From Actinomycetes bacterium (GTDB taxonomy: Bacteria > Actinomycetota > Acidimicrobiia > Acidimicrobiales > Ilumatobacteraceae), in assembly GCA_027491335.1 (NCBI GenBank), contig JAIXWJ010000053.1, forward strand, positions 1 to 64,000: a stretch of DNA of 64,000 nt, in the 5' to 3' direction. Position numbers and translations under genes: made by a program. Numbering within the stretch: the first letter of the stretch is position 1; each line of letters starts with the position of its first letter. The notes under the pieces are model-generated. The model was not told the origin of the DNA and did not search any database. It worked only from the letters and a program-made list of their open reading frames with translations. Below, one piece after another: positions 40,157 through 49,950 of the stretch.

Positions 40157-41344
40157 TCAGTGAGCGGCCGGGGCCGATCCGTCGGCCTTCTTCTTCGGCG
40201 GCGGCACGCCGACGCTGGGGGCCTTGTCGGCCCACTCGGGCCAACGACGACGGCTGACGATGCTGAGGGTGCGCAGCAGCTTCATGGCCACCTCGTCCTC
40301 CTGAGCCGGACGCGCCTCGATGACACCGTCCTTGATCATGCGATTGATCACTTCCTCACCCAGTTCGGTGCGCACGATGGTGAGAGTCCAGTCGTTGTCC
40401 TTGCCGATGCCTCCGGTGGCGATGTCGCTGTGCTCGGCGGCGAAGTCGGGGCAGTTCTTGCAACCCTCGCGAGTCCACTGATGGCATTCCTTCAGATCGA
40501 TCTCGTGGTACGAGCCGTCCTTCATCCAGATCTGGAAGACGCCCTTGATGTTCATCTTCACCATGTCCTGCTTCTTCAAGCCGTACTTGGCCTCGAACAG
40601 TTCCGGGAAGATGGCGTCGTCGAAGGTCTTGGAGCACAGCAAGCCGATGTTGAACTGGAACGGCTTGGACACCTTGCCGGCCTTGCGGTCCCACATGACG
40701 GGCGGCGACGAGGTCTGACAACCCATGCCCACCAACGCGAGGCGGCTGAAACCCTGCTCCTTGGCGTCACGCAACGCCAACGGATTCGCGCAGTACGTGT
40801 AGCGAGAGCCGGCGGTGGCCAGCACTTCCTCCTTGTTGCGCGCCAGAGCGGGCTTGGCCTTCCACGCATCGTCGGGCTCGACGCCACTCACGAGCGCGGC
40901 CTCGATGTAGTCGTTCTCGAGCAACCAGATGAGCATCGCCGAAACGAAGCCACCGTCCTGACCCTTCTCGTGGGCGACCTTGTCGGACGCCCGCGTGAGC
41001 AGAAGTTGACGCCAGATGCCGGCCATCTCGTCGGGCTCGCGAGTGCGACCGAACAGGTGCATGTCGGCGGCCGTCTCCCACGAACGGAAACGGGGGCAGG
41101 CGCGGGTGCAGGTGGTGCAGCCCTTCTCGCCGTGCAGACAGTTGTCGAGACCCAACTCTTCCTCGAGGTGGAACGGCTTGTACTTGCCCTCCTCGTGCTC
41201 GTAGCCGATCACGTCGTGCGGACAGGTGACGACGCACCCCGCGCAACCGGTGCACAGACCGGTCGTGATCACTTCGTTGTAGAGCTCTTTCCACTGGGCG
41301 GTCCAGCGTTCGGCTTTGGCGGGGGAGGACTCGGTCACGGTCAT
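40157..41344 (-). CDS. Coenzyme F420 hydrogenase/dehydrogenase beta-subunit family protein (FrhB-like)
   Basis: 395 residues. N-terminal ferredoxin-like motifs LCTGCAGCVVTCPHDVIGY and GEKGCTTCTRACPRF bind Fe-S clusters, followed by the FrhB domain (GQDGGFVSAMLIWLLE, VGMGCQTSSPP, IGLLCSKTF, KECHQWTREGCKNCPDFAAE). Such proteins bind FAD and move electrons between F420 and a partner such as ferredoxin. The partner is not obvious here. ATG 41344 has TAGATT seven bases upstream. Followed in operon by an esterase. Confidence 0.9.
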   Translation of the reverse strand: MTVTESSPAKAERWTAQWKELYNEVITTGLCTGCAGCVVTCPHDVIGYEHEEGKYKPFHLEEELGLDNCLHGEKGCTTCTRACPRFRSWETAADMHLFGRTREPDEMAGIWRQLLLTRASDKVAHEKGQDGGFVSAMLIWLLENDYIEAALVSGVEPDDAWKAKPALARNKEEVLATAGSRYTYCANPLALRDAKEQGFSRLALVGMGCQTSSPPVMWDRKAGKVSKPFQFNIGLLCSKTFDDAIFPELFEAKYGLKKQDMVKMNIKGVFQIWMKDGSYHEIDLKECHQWTREGCKNCPDFAAEHSDIATGGIGKDNDWTLTIVRTELGEEVINRMIKDGVIEARPAQEDEVAMKLLRTLSIVSRRRWPEWADKAPSVGVPPPKKKADGSAPAAH

Positions 41345-41351
41345 GCATGGC

Positions 41352-41357
41352 AATCTA
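41352..41357 (-). promoter_or_regulatory. Leaderless -10 box of the FrhB-like gene
   Basis: TAGATT ends seven bases before ATG 41344; no Shine-Dalgarno. Confidence 0.55.
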
Positions 41358-41430
41358 CGCTGGTGGAGGGCGGTCGGTCGGCTTCGAACCGATCCGACGT
41401 GGCCCGCGACCGAGTTCGAAGGGGATCCGC

Positions 41431-43716
41431 ATGGGCATGATCGGCACACGGGTGATGCGCACCGAGGACCCTGACCTCGTCACGGGCCGGGGCACCTTCG
41501 TCGACAACCTGGCTCTCCCGGGCGCCACGCACGTGGTGTACGTGCGTTCCACCATCGCCCACGGTCGCATCGTCGCGATCGACACCGACGAGGCCCGTGC
41601 GATGCCCGGCGTGTTGGGCGTCTTCACGGCGGCCGATCTGAGTGCCGATGGGATCGGCCCGGTGCCCATCGACATGCCGTTGTTGCCGGCCGACATCTCT
41701 CGCGGTGCTCTGGCGACCGACACCGTGCGTTTCGTTGGCGAGTTGGTGGCCGCGGTGGTGGCCGAGTCGCGCGCCCAGGCGGTGGATGCCGCCGAACGGG
41801 TGCAGGTGGACTACGAACCGTTGCCGGTGGTGGTGGACGCCGAGGAAGCCATGACCTCGAATGCTTTGTTGTTTCCCGAGCGTGGCAGCAACGTGGTGGT
41901 CACCCTGCCCGCGCAGCGCGAGGTGGACTTCTCGGCCTGCGAGGTGATCGTCGGGAAGCGCATCCTGAACCGACGCATCGCGCCCAGTCCGTTGGAGCCG
42001 CGCGTCGCGGCCAGTCGTTGGGAAGAGCCCGACGAGAACGGCGTGCGACGACTGACGCACTGGCAGGCGTGTCAAGGGGCCCATCCGATCCGCAATCAAC
42101 TGGCCACCTTCTACGGTCTGCCCGCCGAGCAGATTCGCGTCATCACGCCCGACGTGGGTGGAGGCTTCGGCGCCAAGGCGTTCTTCTATCCCGAGGATCT
42201 GTTGTTGCCGTGGTTGGCTCGCCGGACGAATCGTCCGGTGCGATACACGGAGTCGCGCACCGAGAGCATGAACGGTCTCGGTCATGGTCGGGCCCAGATT
42301 CAGGATCTGCGCATCGGCGGCACCCGCGACGGCCGCATCCTCGCCTACGAGCTGAAGGTCATCCAGGACTCGGGCGCCTATCCGCGCTTCGGTGCGTTCC
42401 TGCCGTACATGACCGGTGCGATGCTCACGGGCACGTATCACATTCCCAACGCGGCGATGCACGCCGTCGGAGTTCTCACCAACACCGTGCCCACGTTGGC
42501 GTATCGCGGCGCCGGCCGCCCCGAGGCCGCGGCGGCCATCGAACGCGCGGTCGACATGTTCGCCACCGAGATCGGCATGGATCCGGTGGAGGTGCGACGC
42601 ATCAACCTGGTACCCAAGGACGCGTTCCCGTACAAGAACGCCAACGGCACGGTGTACGACAGTGGCGACTATCCGGGCTCTCTCGATCTGGCGGTGAAGG
42701 CCGCGGACTACGACGCGTTGCGCGCCGAACAACGACATCGTCGGGAGAACGGTGATCGCGTGCAGTTGGGTATCGGCGTGGCCGTGTACGTGGAGATCAC
42801 CGCCATGTCGGGTGGTTCGGAGCTGGGCATGGTGGAGGTGTTGCTCGACGAGTCCGGCGAGGTGGCCGCTCGCGTGATCACCGGAACCACTCCCTACGGA
42901 CAAGGTCATCGCACGACGTGGGCGATGCTCGTGGCCGATCGTCTCGGAGTTCCCTTCGAGAAGGTGACCGTGATCCATGGCGACACCGATCTGGTGCCGA
43001 GCAGCGAGATCACCGGTGGCTCGCGATCGGTGCAACTGGGTGGAACCAACGTGTGGCGCGCCTCGGGTGTGGTGGCCGACAAGGCGCGCGAGATCGCCTC
43101 GCGGTTGTTGGAAGCCGACATCGCCGACGTGACGCTGGACGCGGGTCGATTCCACGTGGTGGGCACGCCGGCCATCTCGGTGGGTTGGACCGAGGTGTTG
43201 GCTTCGGCCTCCCGCGAGGGAGAACGTCTCGACGGCGCCGGGGACTTCGCGCAAGCGGGCGGCACGTTCCCGAGCGGCGCCCACATCGCGGTGGTGGAAG
43301 TGGACACCGAAACGGGTGGTGTGCGATTGCGCGACGTGTTCGCCGTGGACGACGCGGGTCGCATCGTGAACACGTTGTTGGCCGAGGGCCAGGTGCACGG
43401 AGGTTTGGTGCAGGGAATCGGTCAGGCCCTCTTCGAGGAGTTCGTCTACGACGAGGACGGCAACCCGCTCACGGGCAACTTCGCCGACTACGGATTTCCC
43501 AGTGCGGCCGAGGTGCCGAGCTTCGTGACCATCCACATGGAATCACCGTCGCCGCTCAACGACCTCGGCGCCAAGGGCATCGGCGAGAGTGGCACCATCG
43601 GCGCCACTCCCGCGGTGCAGAACGCCGTGGTGGACGCGTTGTCGCACCTCGGAGTTCGCCACATCGATTTGCCGTGCTCCGCCCAACGGGTGTGGGAAGC
43701 GATCACGACCGCCTGA
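41431..43716 (+). CDS. Form II CoxL-like molybdenum hydroxylase large subunit (orphan)
   Basis: 761 residues, full length. Xanthine dehydrogenase/CO dehydrogenase large-chain family: GGGFGAKAFFYPED binds the Mo cofactor, the active-site loop is AYRGAGRPEA (form II signature, not AYxCSFR of true CO dehydrogenase), and the catalytic Glu is in AKGIGESGTIGA. Substrate unknown. The FAD (CoxM) and Fe-S (CoxS) subunits that normally flank it are absent from this window. ATG 41431 has AAGGGG upstream; ATG 41437 is possible. Confidence 0.92.
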   Translation: MGMIGTRVMRTEDPDLVTGRGTFVDNLALPGATHVVYVRSTIAHGRIVAIDTDEARAMPGVLGVFTAADLSADGIGPVPIDMPLLPADISRGALATDTVRFVGELVAAVVAESRAQAVDAAERVQVDYEPLPVVVDAEEAMTSNALLFPERGSNVVVTLPAQREVDFSACEVIVGKRILNRRIAPSPLEPRVAASRWEEPDENGVRRLTHWQACQGAHPIRNQLATFYGLPAEQIRVITPDVGGGFGAKAFFYPEDLLLPWLARRTNRPVRYTESRTESMNGLGHGRAQIQDLRIGGTRDGRILAYELKVIQDSGAYPRFGAFLPYMTGAMLTGTYHIPNAAMHAVGVLTNTVPTLAYRGAGRPEAAAAIERAVDMFATEIGMDPVEVRRINLVPKDAFPYKNANGTVYDSGDYPGSLDLAVKAADYDALRAEQRHRRENGDRVQLGIGVAVYVEITAMSGGSELGMVEVLLDESGEVAARVITGTTPYGQGHRTTWAMLVADRLGVPFEKVTVIHGDTDLVPSSEITGGSRSVQLGGTNVWRASGVVADKAREIASRLLEADIADVTLDAGRFHVVGTPAISVGWTEVLASASREGERLDGAGDFAQAGGTFPSGAHIAVVEVDTETGGVRLRDVFAVDDAGRIVNTLLAEGQVHGGLVQGIGQALFEEFVYDEDGNPLTGNFADYGFPSAAEVPSFVTIHMESPSPLNDLGAKGIGESGTIGATPAVQNAVVDALSHLGVRHIDLPCSAQRVWEAITTA

Positions 43717-43718
43717 AC

Positions 43719-44128
<410 letters not shown>

Positions 44129-44144
44129 TGTCTCGTCGTGACGT

Positions 44145-45338
44145 TCAGTTGTTGTACGCGGTCTCGCCGTGCTCGGCCAGATCGAGACCGGCGGCCTCGC
44201 TCTCTTCGGACACTCGCACGCCGATGGTCTTCTTCAGCAACACCATGATGCCGTAGGTGAGCACGAACGACCACACGATGGCGGCACCGTTGGCGATGGC
44301 CTGTTCCAGCAACAGCTTGGCGCCGCCTCCGTAGAAGATGCCCTCCATGAACGAACCCTCGAAGAACGACGGGTTGGCGAAGAAGCCGATGAGCAGCGAG
44401 CCGACGAGGCCACCAACGAAGTGCACTCCGACCACGTCGAGCGCGTCGTCGTAGCCGAACTTGTGCTTCAGGCGCACCGCGTAGCAGCAGATCGCACCGG
44501 CGATGAGGCCGATGAAGATGGGGGACGCTCCCGAGACGTATCCGGCCGCCGGGGTGATGGCCACCAAACCGGCCACGATGCCCGATGCCGCACCGAGGTT
44601 GGTGGGATGGCCGTCGCGCAACCACTCGATGAGGATCCAGGCCAAACCGGCGGCGGCCGCGGCGAGGAAGGTGTTCATGAAGGCCTGAGCGGCGGCGCCG
44701 TTGGCGGCCAAGGCGGAACCGGCATTGAAGCCGAACCAACCGAACCACAAGATGCCGGTGCCGATCATGACGAGGGGCATCGAGTGCGGAGGAGTGGGCG
44801 CGGACTTGCGCTTGCCCAAGACCATCACCGCGGCCAAGGCGGCGATACCGGCGTTCACGTGAATGGCGGTACCGCCGGCGAAGTCGATGGATCCGCGATC
44901 GGCGAGCCAACCTCCGTAGACCCACTTGAACACCGGCACGTACACCAGCAGCGACCAGATGGGCACGAAGATGGCCCAGGCCGAGAACTTCATGCGATCG
45001 GCGACGGCACCGGAGATGAGCGCCGGCGTGATCGCGGCGAACATTCCGAGGAACGCCACCGTGGCCAACGTCATTCCGTCACCGGCGACGGTGATGTCCT
45101 TCAGGAAGAACGAGTCGAAGCCACCGATGAAGTCGGCATCGAAGGGATTCTGCGAGAGCGAGTAGCCCACGGCCACCCACAGGATCGGGATGATCAGAAC
45201 GCAGTAGAAGTTCATCATCAACATGTTCAACACGTTGCGATTGCGGTCCATGCCTCCGTAGAAGAAGGCCAGTCCGGGTGTCATGAACAGGACGAGGGCC
45301 GCCGAAATCAGCACCCACGCGATGTTGCCGCTTTCCAT
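44145..45338 (-). CDS. amt: Ammonium transporter Amt (copy B)
   Basis: 397 residues, about 11 membrane helices. DFAGGTAIHVNAGIAAL and VGVHFVGGLVGSLL hold the twin histidines of the pore; FNAGSALAANG is family-typical. Imports ammonium/ammonia and is gated by PII. ATG 45338 has GGAGAA at normal distance. It is the second amt-glnK unit, with its own promoter and GlnR-like box at 45401-45454. The C-terminal tail ends AAGLDLAEHGETAYNN, similar to copy A. Confidence 0.96.
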   Translation of the reverse strand: MESGNIAWVLISAALVLFMTPGLAFFYGGMDRNRNVLNMLMMNFYCVLIIPILWVAVGYSLSQNPFDADFIGGFDSFFLKDITVAGDGMTLATVAFLGMFAAITPALISGAVADRMKFSAWAIFVPIWSLLVYVPVFKWVYGGWLADRGSIDFAGGTAIHVNAGIAALAAVMVLGKRKSAPTPPHSMPLVMIGTGILWFGWFGFNAGSALAANGAAAQAFMNTFLAAAAAGLAWILIEWLRDGHPTNLGAASGIVAGLVAITPAAGYVSGASPIFIGLIAGAICCYAVRLKHKFGYDDALDVVGVHFVGGLVGSLLIGFFANPSFFEGSFMEGIFYGGGAKLLLEQAIANGAAIVWSFVLTYGIMVLLKKTIGVRVSEESEAAGLDLAEHGETAYNN

Positions 45339-45400
45339 GGTGTGGTTCTCCAGTGATGTGAGGGGTTCGTCGACGTCCGGGGCCGGTCGTCGATGGAGGC

Positions 45401-45454
45401 ACCGTAGAAAACGGTCGTTGCTCGAGTGTTTCGGCAGTGTGAAGCAATTGTGCG
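45401..45454 (-). promoter_or_regulatory. amt copy B promoter with GlnR-like box
   Basis: On the minus strand, four AC dinucleotides recur every 11 bp: CGCAC-N6-TTCAC-N6-GAAAC-N6-GCAAC (45454 to 45417), then exactly ten bases, then -10 TACGGT (45406-45401). This is the AC-N9-AC pattern of GlnR operators. Confidence 0.5.
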
Positions 45455-45491
45455 TTTCTCGGTGCCCCAAAACTGCTGCCCGAAAACGGAC

Positions 45492-45529
45492 GTCCCCGGG
45501 TCGGCCGCCGAAGCGTTCGACCCGGGGAC
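45492..45529 (-). terminator. Hairpin after glnK copy A
   Basis: Perfect 12-bp stem (gtccccgggtcg / cgacccggggac) with a 14-base loop, about 75 bp past the glnK copy A stop and upstream of the amt copy B promoter. Confidence 0.8.
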
Positions 45530-45603
45530 TGCCCCTACCGGAGGAGAACCACCTCCGTGTGCCGCCAGCGAAATCACCGGCGAGCTCAATGGGAGAGAAC
45601 CGA

Positions 45604-45978
<375 letters not shown>

Positions 45979-47523
45979 TCAGTTCTTCACGAACTCGGGG
46001 TAGGCGTAGACACCCATCTCGGGAAGATCGAGGCCCATCAGTTCGTCCTCTTCGCTGGAGCGGATTCCGCCCTTGCCCATCTTCTTGGAGATGATGTCCT
46101 GCAACTTGAAGAACGTGTACGACAAGCCACCGAGGACCACGATGATGACCACGGCTCCGAGGGCCTGGGCGCCGAGCTGACCCCAGTCCCCCTTGATGAT
46201 TCCTTCCACGCCCTCGCTGTCGGAGAGGTTCCAACCGGCGCCGTAGGAACCGTTGGCGAAGATGCCCACGGACAGCGTGCCGAAGAGTCCGCCGACACCA
46301 TGAACGCTGATGGCGCCCACCGGGTCGTCGAGCTTCAGCCTGCGCTCCACGAAGAACACGCTCTCGATGACGAGAACCGCGGCGATGCAACCGATGACGG
46401 CGGCGGCCCACGGAGCGATGAACGCGCAGGGAGCGGTGACGGCGACCAAGCCGGCGAGCATGCCGTTGGCCATCATGCCGGGATCGGGCTTGCCGGTGCG
46501 CTTCGTGATCCAGAACATCGCGACGATGGCGCCGAAGGCTCCGGCGATCGCGGTGTTGGTCGCCACCACGGCGAACTGCACGTCGGTGGCCGCGAAGGTG
46601 GACGCGGCGTTGAAGCCGAACCAACCGAACAACAAGATGAACGTTCCGAGCATCGCCATCGGGATGTGGTGGCCGGGAATGGCGCGCGGGTTGCCGTCCT
46701 TGTCGAACTTGCCGATGCGCGCACCGATGACCTTGGCACCGGTGAACGCGGCCACGCCACCGACGGCGTGAACGACGCCCGATCCGGCGAAGTCGACGTA
46801 ACCGGCACCGAGGTTCAGGCTGCTCCAGGTCTGCGACAACCAACCGCCGCCCCACGTCCACGCGGCGAACAGCGGGTAGTAGATCGCTCCGCAGAAGAAG
46901 CCCCACACCACGAAGCTTCCCCACTTCCAGCGCTCGGCCATGGAGCCGGTGGGGATGGTGGCCACGGTGTCCATGAAGGCGACCATGTACAAGAAGAAGC
47001 CGAGCAGCGCCGGGGTGATTCCTCCACCCGACATGGCCCAGCCACCCTTGAACAGGAAGATCCATTCGCCGCTACCCACGAGTGGTCCGCCGATGGGAGT
47101 CTCGAGGCCGAAGGCGCCGTAGCTGAATCCACCGAAGGCCAGCGGGAAGCCCACGAAGAAGAAGCCCACGAACCCCAATCCGAAGATGGCGAAGTTCGTG
47201 GTCACCACGTGAGCGGCGTGCTTGGCGCGACAGAAGCCGGTTTCAACGAGAGCGAATCCGGCCTGCATGAAGATGACGAGCGACGCGCCGATGATGACCC
47301 ACAACAGGTTGGTGGCCTGCGCGAGCGAGGTGACGGCGGCCTCGGCATCGAAGTCGCCTTCGGCGGCCATTGCCACGCTGCCGGCGATGAACGTCGCGCC
47401 CGACGACACCGCCATCGCGACGAGAAGTCGTTTCAGCAACGACGGGCGCTTGCGGAACGTGTCCGGGAAATGGTCGGCGGACGCGTCGCTCGCGGCGACT
47501 TTCGTCCGGGAAAGGGTGATCAT
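45979..47523 (-). CDS. amt: Ammonium transporter Amt (copy A, long form)
   Basis: 514 residues, longer than usual (about 400-450). The extra N-terminus has a basic, then hydrophobic segment (LLKRLLVAMAVSSGATFIAGSVAMA), probably a signal peptide. AGSGVVHAVGGVAAFTG and ISVHGVGGLFGTLS supply the pore histidines. The cytoplasmic tail (KGGIRSSEEDELMGLDLPEM) is a candidate PII contact. ATG 47523 has GAGGAGGA. Controlled by the GlnR-like region at 47630-47683. Confidence 0.96.
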   Translation of the reverse strand: MITLSRTKVAASDASADHFPDTFRKRPSLLKRLLVAMAVSSGATFIAGSVAMAAEGDFDAEAAVTSLAQATNLLWVIIGASLVIFMQAGFALVETGFCRAKHAAHVVTTNFAIFGLGFVGFFFVGFPLAFGGFSYGAFGLETPIGGPLVGSGEWIFLFKGGWAMSGGGITPALLGFFLYMVAFMDTVATIPTGSMAERWKWGSFVVWGFFCGAIYYPLFAAWTWGGGWLSQTWSSLNLGAGYVDFAGSGVVHAVGGVAAFTGAKVIGARIGKFDKDGNPRAIPGHHIPMAMLGTFILLFGWFGFNAASTFAATDVQFAVVATNTAIAGAFGAIVAMFWITKRTGKPDPGMMANGMLAGLVAVTAPCAFIAPWAAAVIGCIAAVLVIESVFFVERRLKLDDPVGAISVHGVGGLFGTLSVGIFANGSYGAGWNLSDSEGVEGIIKGDWGQLGAQALGAVVIIVVLGGLSYTFFKLQDIISKKMGKGGIRSSEEDELMGLDLPEMGVYAYPEFVKN

Positions 47524-47629
47524 GGGTCCTCCTCGGGGGATGGTCGTGGGTTCGGGTACCGCACGTCGCCGTTGACGGGCGTGTCACGGGAGCTCGACGA
47601 CGCTGTCGGAGCACGTTCGCTTGGACGAG

Positions 47630-47683
47630 AACCTACGAGAGCGATGTTTCCCGAGTGTCCGAGGATTGTTACGAGAGTGTGAG
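47630..47683 (-). promoter_or_regulatory. amt copy A promoter with GlnR-like box
   Basis: Minus strand: CTCAC-N6-GTAAC-N6-CGGAC-N6-GAAAC (47683 to 47646), ten bases, then -10 TAGGTT (47635-47630). A fifth AC lies 11 bp further upstream. It is close to the GlnR consensus gTnAC-N6-GaAAC repeated twice. Confidence 0.6.
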
Positions 47684-47718
47684 CGATGTGTTCACGAGCG
47701 CGAACTCGTCGGGTCGTC

Positions 47719-49491
47719 TCAGACGAGTCCGGAGATCGCTTCGTCGAGCGCGGCACGGTATTGCTCGCGCGCGGTGAGCGCGGCCAGCACCCAGGCGGAC
47801 AACACCAGATACTCGTCGCCCGACAGGAGTTCCACCGGCACCGTGGGATCCGGACCCTTCACCGCGTCCTTCATCGATTCGCTGAGCGACAAGATGTGCA
47901 TGAGGTCGTCCAGAGAGTCGGGCATCATCGTTCGCGCCACTTCGATGGCCGCGCGACCGTCGTCGACGATGGAGTCGATGAAGCAGGCCAGAGCGACCAC
48001 ATCGACCAGTCCGATGCGATCGATCGCCCGTCCCAGACGTTGATCCAGTCGCGGGTCGTCGAGATGACGCTTGAGTTCGTGCAGCGAATGCAGGTGACCG
48101 TTCAAACCTTGATCCGTGAAGTCGGGTTCGGCGCGATGGCGACTCATGGCCTCGCCCACGGCGGGCACGCGCTCCTCGATGCGACGACGATCGATGATTC
48201 GCCACCACTCGTCGGCATCGGTGTTGAGCAACTCGTCGAACAGGTGCGAGGTGTCCACCGAGGTCCAAGGTGCCAGGGGAGTGGACGCGTCATCGATCAC
48301 TCGGCGACTGAGCTTCCAGCGAATCAACGGCGGAGTGAGCATGGTGGTGACCAACACCATCAACAACAACGCCCCGTACAACTCGTCGTCGAGCACGCCC
48401 TTGGACAAACCGATGGACGCGAAGATGAGGCCCACCTCGCCCCGGGGCATCATGCCGATACCGACGAGCAAACGATCTCCACCGGCGCGACCAAGCCCGA
48501 GTCCGGCGACGAGTTTGCCCACGATCGCGACGACGGTGAGTGCGCCGGCCAACGCCAGAACGCTCGGCTGGAACATCGCATTCAGGTCGGCGTTGATGCC
48601 GATGCTGGCGAAGAACACCGGAATGAAGATGTGCCCGAGCGGATTCAGTCCCTCGGCGATGCGTTCGTGTTGGGTGCTGCGTCCCACGCCCAGACCGGCC
48701 ATGAACGCACCGATGATGAAGGCCAACTTGGCCTGATTGGCGAGCAGGGAGAAGGCCAACGTCAGGCCGAAGGCCACCGCCACGATGGTGGTGGAGGACT
48801 TGGCCAATCGATCGATTCGGGTGAACAACCGGGGGATGACGAAGATCGACAACAGTCCGGTCACGAGCAGGAACCCGATCGCGAGTCCGATCGTTTCGAG
48901 CACCACACCGGCGCCGATGGAACCTTCGGTCACCACCTTCACCACGACGGTGAGAATGACCAGACCCAACACGTCGTCGGCCACCGCCGCGCCCAACACG
49001 ATGCGCGACTCCTTCAAGGCCAGGGCCCGCAGATCGCCCAGCACGCGCGCGGTGATTCCCACGCTCGTGGCGGTGAGTGCGGCTCCGATGAAGAGAGCGA
49101 CCTTTCCCTCCTCACCGAACGCCGAGGCCACACCGAAACCGGTGGCGAAAGGAACGACGACACCCGCGATGGCGACGATGAACGCGGGCTTGCCCACCTT
49201 GGCCATCTCGCCCAAGTCCATTTCCAAGCCCACCTGGAACAACAACAGGATCACGCCGATCTCGCCGAGGAGAAGAACCATGTCGGCGATCTCGAGATGC
49301 GTGATGGGGTCGATCCACCCCAACACGCTCGGTCCGATGATGATGCCGGCCACGATCTCGCCCAGAACCGCGGGCACGCGCACCCGCTCGGCCAACTCGG
49401 CGGCCAACCGGGCGATCAGGATGATGACGAGCAGATTGCCGAGAACCAGCGCGAGGTCGTACGTACCTGTGGAGGCGGCGAGAATCGGCAT
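47719..49491 (-). CDS. CPA2-type cation/proton antiporter
   Basis: 590 residues. About 12 membrane helices in the first ~400 residues; LFQVGLEMDLGEMAKVG and VLGAAVADDVLGLVIL (the conserved Asp pair of ion transport) are typical of KefB/NapA-type Na+ or K+/H+ antiporters. The last ~190 residues are soluble and helical, without TrkA-N (no GxGxxG), and look unlike the usual regulatory domains. ATG 49491 has TAGGAT six bases upstream. Confidence 0.9.
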   Translation of the reverse strand: MPILAASTGTYDLALVLGNLLVIILIARLAAELAERVRVPAVLGEIVAGIIIGPSVLGWIDPITHLEIADMVLLLGEIGVILLLFQVGLEMDLGEMAKVGKPAFIVAIAGVVVPFATGFGVASAFGEEGKVALFIGAALTATSVGITARVLGDLRALALKESRIVLGAAVADDVLGLVILTVVVKVVTEGSIGAGVVLETIGLAIGFLLVTGLLSIFVIPRLFTRIDRLAKSSTTIVAVAFGLTLAFSLLANQAKLAFIIGAFMAGLGVGRSTQHERIAEGLNPLGHIFIPVFFASIGINADLNAMFQPSVLALAGALTVVAIVGKLVAGLGLGRAGGDRLLVGIGMMPRGEVGLIFASIGLSKGVLDDELYGALLLMVLVTTMLTPPLIRWKLSRRVIDDASTPLAPWTSVDTSHLFDELLNTDADEWWRIIDRRRIEERVPAVGEAMSRHRAEPDFTDQGLNGHLHSLHELKRHLDDPRLDQRLGRAIDRIGLVDVVALACFIDSIVDDGRAAIEVARTMMPDSLDDLMHILSLSESMKDAVKGPDPTVPVELLSGDEYLVLSAWVLAALTAREQYRAALDEAISGLV

Positions 49492-49497
49492 CGGGGG

Positions 49498-49503
49498 ATC
49501 CTA
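49498..49503 (-). promoter_or_regulatory. Leaderless -10 box of the antiporter gene
   Basis: TAGGAT ends six bases before ATG 49491. Confidence 0.55.
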
Positions 49504-49531
49504 CGAGTGGTGGTGAATCGAGTTCGGTGTT

Positions 49532-49801
49532 CTAGGCGGCCAACAACACTTCGGCACGGTCGACGGCCACGGGCACCAACATCCAGCCACGACCGCGCAC
49601 GGTGCGGATGGAGTCGGATCCGAGATGACGGCGAATCGCGACCAGCAAGGAGTCGCAGCGACGGTCGTTCAATTCGGCAATGCCCGCGAGTCGGGCCAGT
49701 TCCCGACGGCTGACCACCCGACCCCGACAATCGAGCAGGGCCTTGAGGACGGCGGCCTCCTGGGCGGCGAGGCGAGCGGACGTTTCCGTGGACGTATCCA
49801 T
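49532..49801 (-). CDS. Stand-alone OmpR/PhoB-type winged-helix DNA-binding protein
   Basis: 89 residues. AAVLKALLDCRGRVVSRREL, then a helix with NDRRCDSLLVAIRRHLGSD and the wing SIRTVRGRGWMLVP give a Trans_reg_C winged helix without a receiver domain. Probably a small DNA-binding regulator, target unknown. A leaderless box (TACGGT) lies six bases before ATG 49801. It is 40 bp upstream of the antiporter gene on the same strand and may regulate it. Confidence 0.82.
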   Translation of the reverse strand: MDTSTETSARLAAQEAAVLKALLDCRGRVVSRRELARLAGIAELNDRRCDSLLVAIRRHLGSDSIRTVRGRGWMLVPVAVDRAEVLLAA

Positions 49802-49807
49802 GCCTCC

Positions 49808-49813
49808 ACCGTA
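49808..49813 (-). promoter_or_regulatory. Leaderless -10 box of the winged-helix gene
   Basis: TACGGT ends six bases before ATG 49801; the GGAGGC between is too close to the start to act as a normal ribosome site. Confidence 0.5.
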
Positions 49814-49950
49814 GAAAGGCGGGATTTCTCGCCTGTTCGGGGTCTGTGAACGGCGTGTGAACGGTGGCGCACGGGAGTCCCGAGATGAGTCCTCAAATGA
49901 GGACAGGGCTCGGGTTGGGGTCGGGGTCCCATCTGCGAGAGACTGCGGGG

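Noticed and set aside
41341-43536. A 731-codon minus-strand frame opposite the CoxL-like gene
   Set aside because: Composition typical of a shadow frame; the plus-strand protein is full length with intact cofactor motifs.
41431-43716. True aerobic CO dehydrogenase
   Set aside because: The active-site loop is AYRGAGR (form II) without the AYxCSFR cysteine, and coxMS are absent.
49802-49950. A small RNA between the winged-helix and acyl-CoA dehydrogenase genes
   Set aside because: Only short stems (aggcg/cgcct and gtcctc/gaggac) and no convincing promoter-terminator pair.
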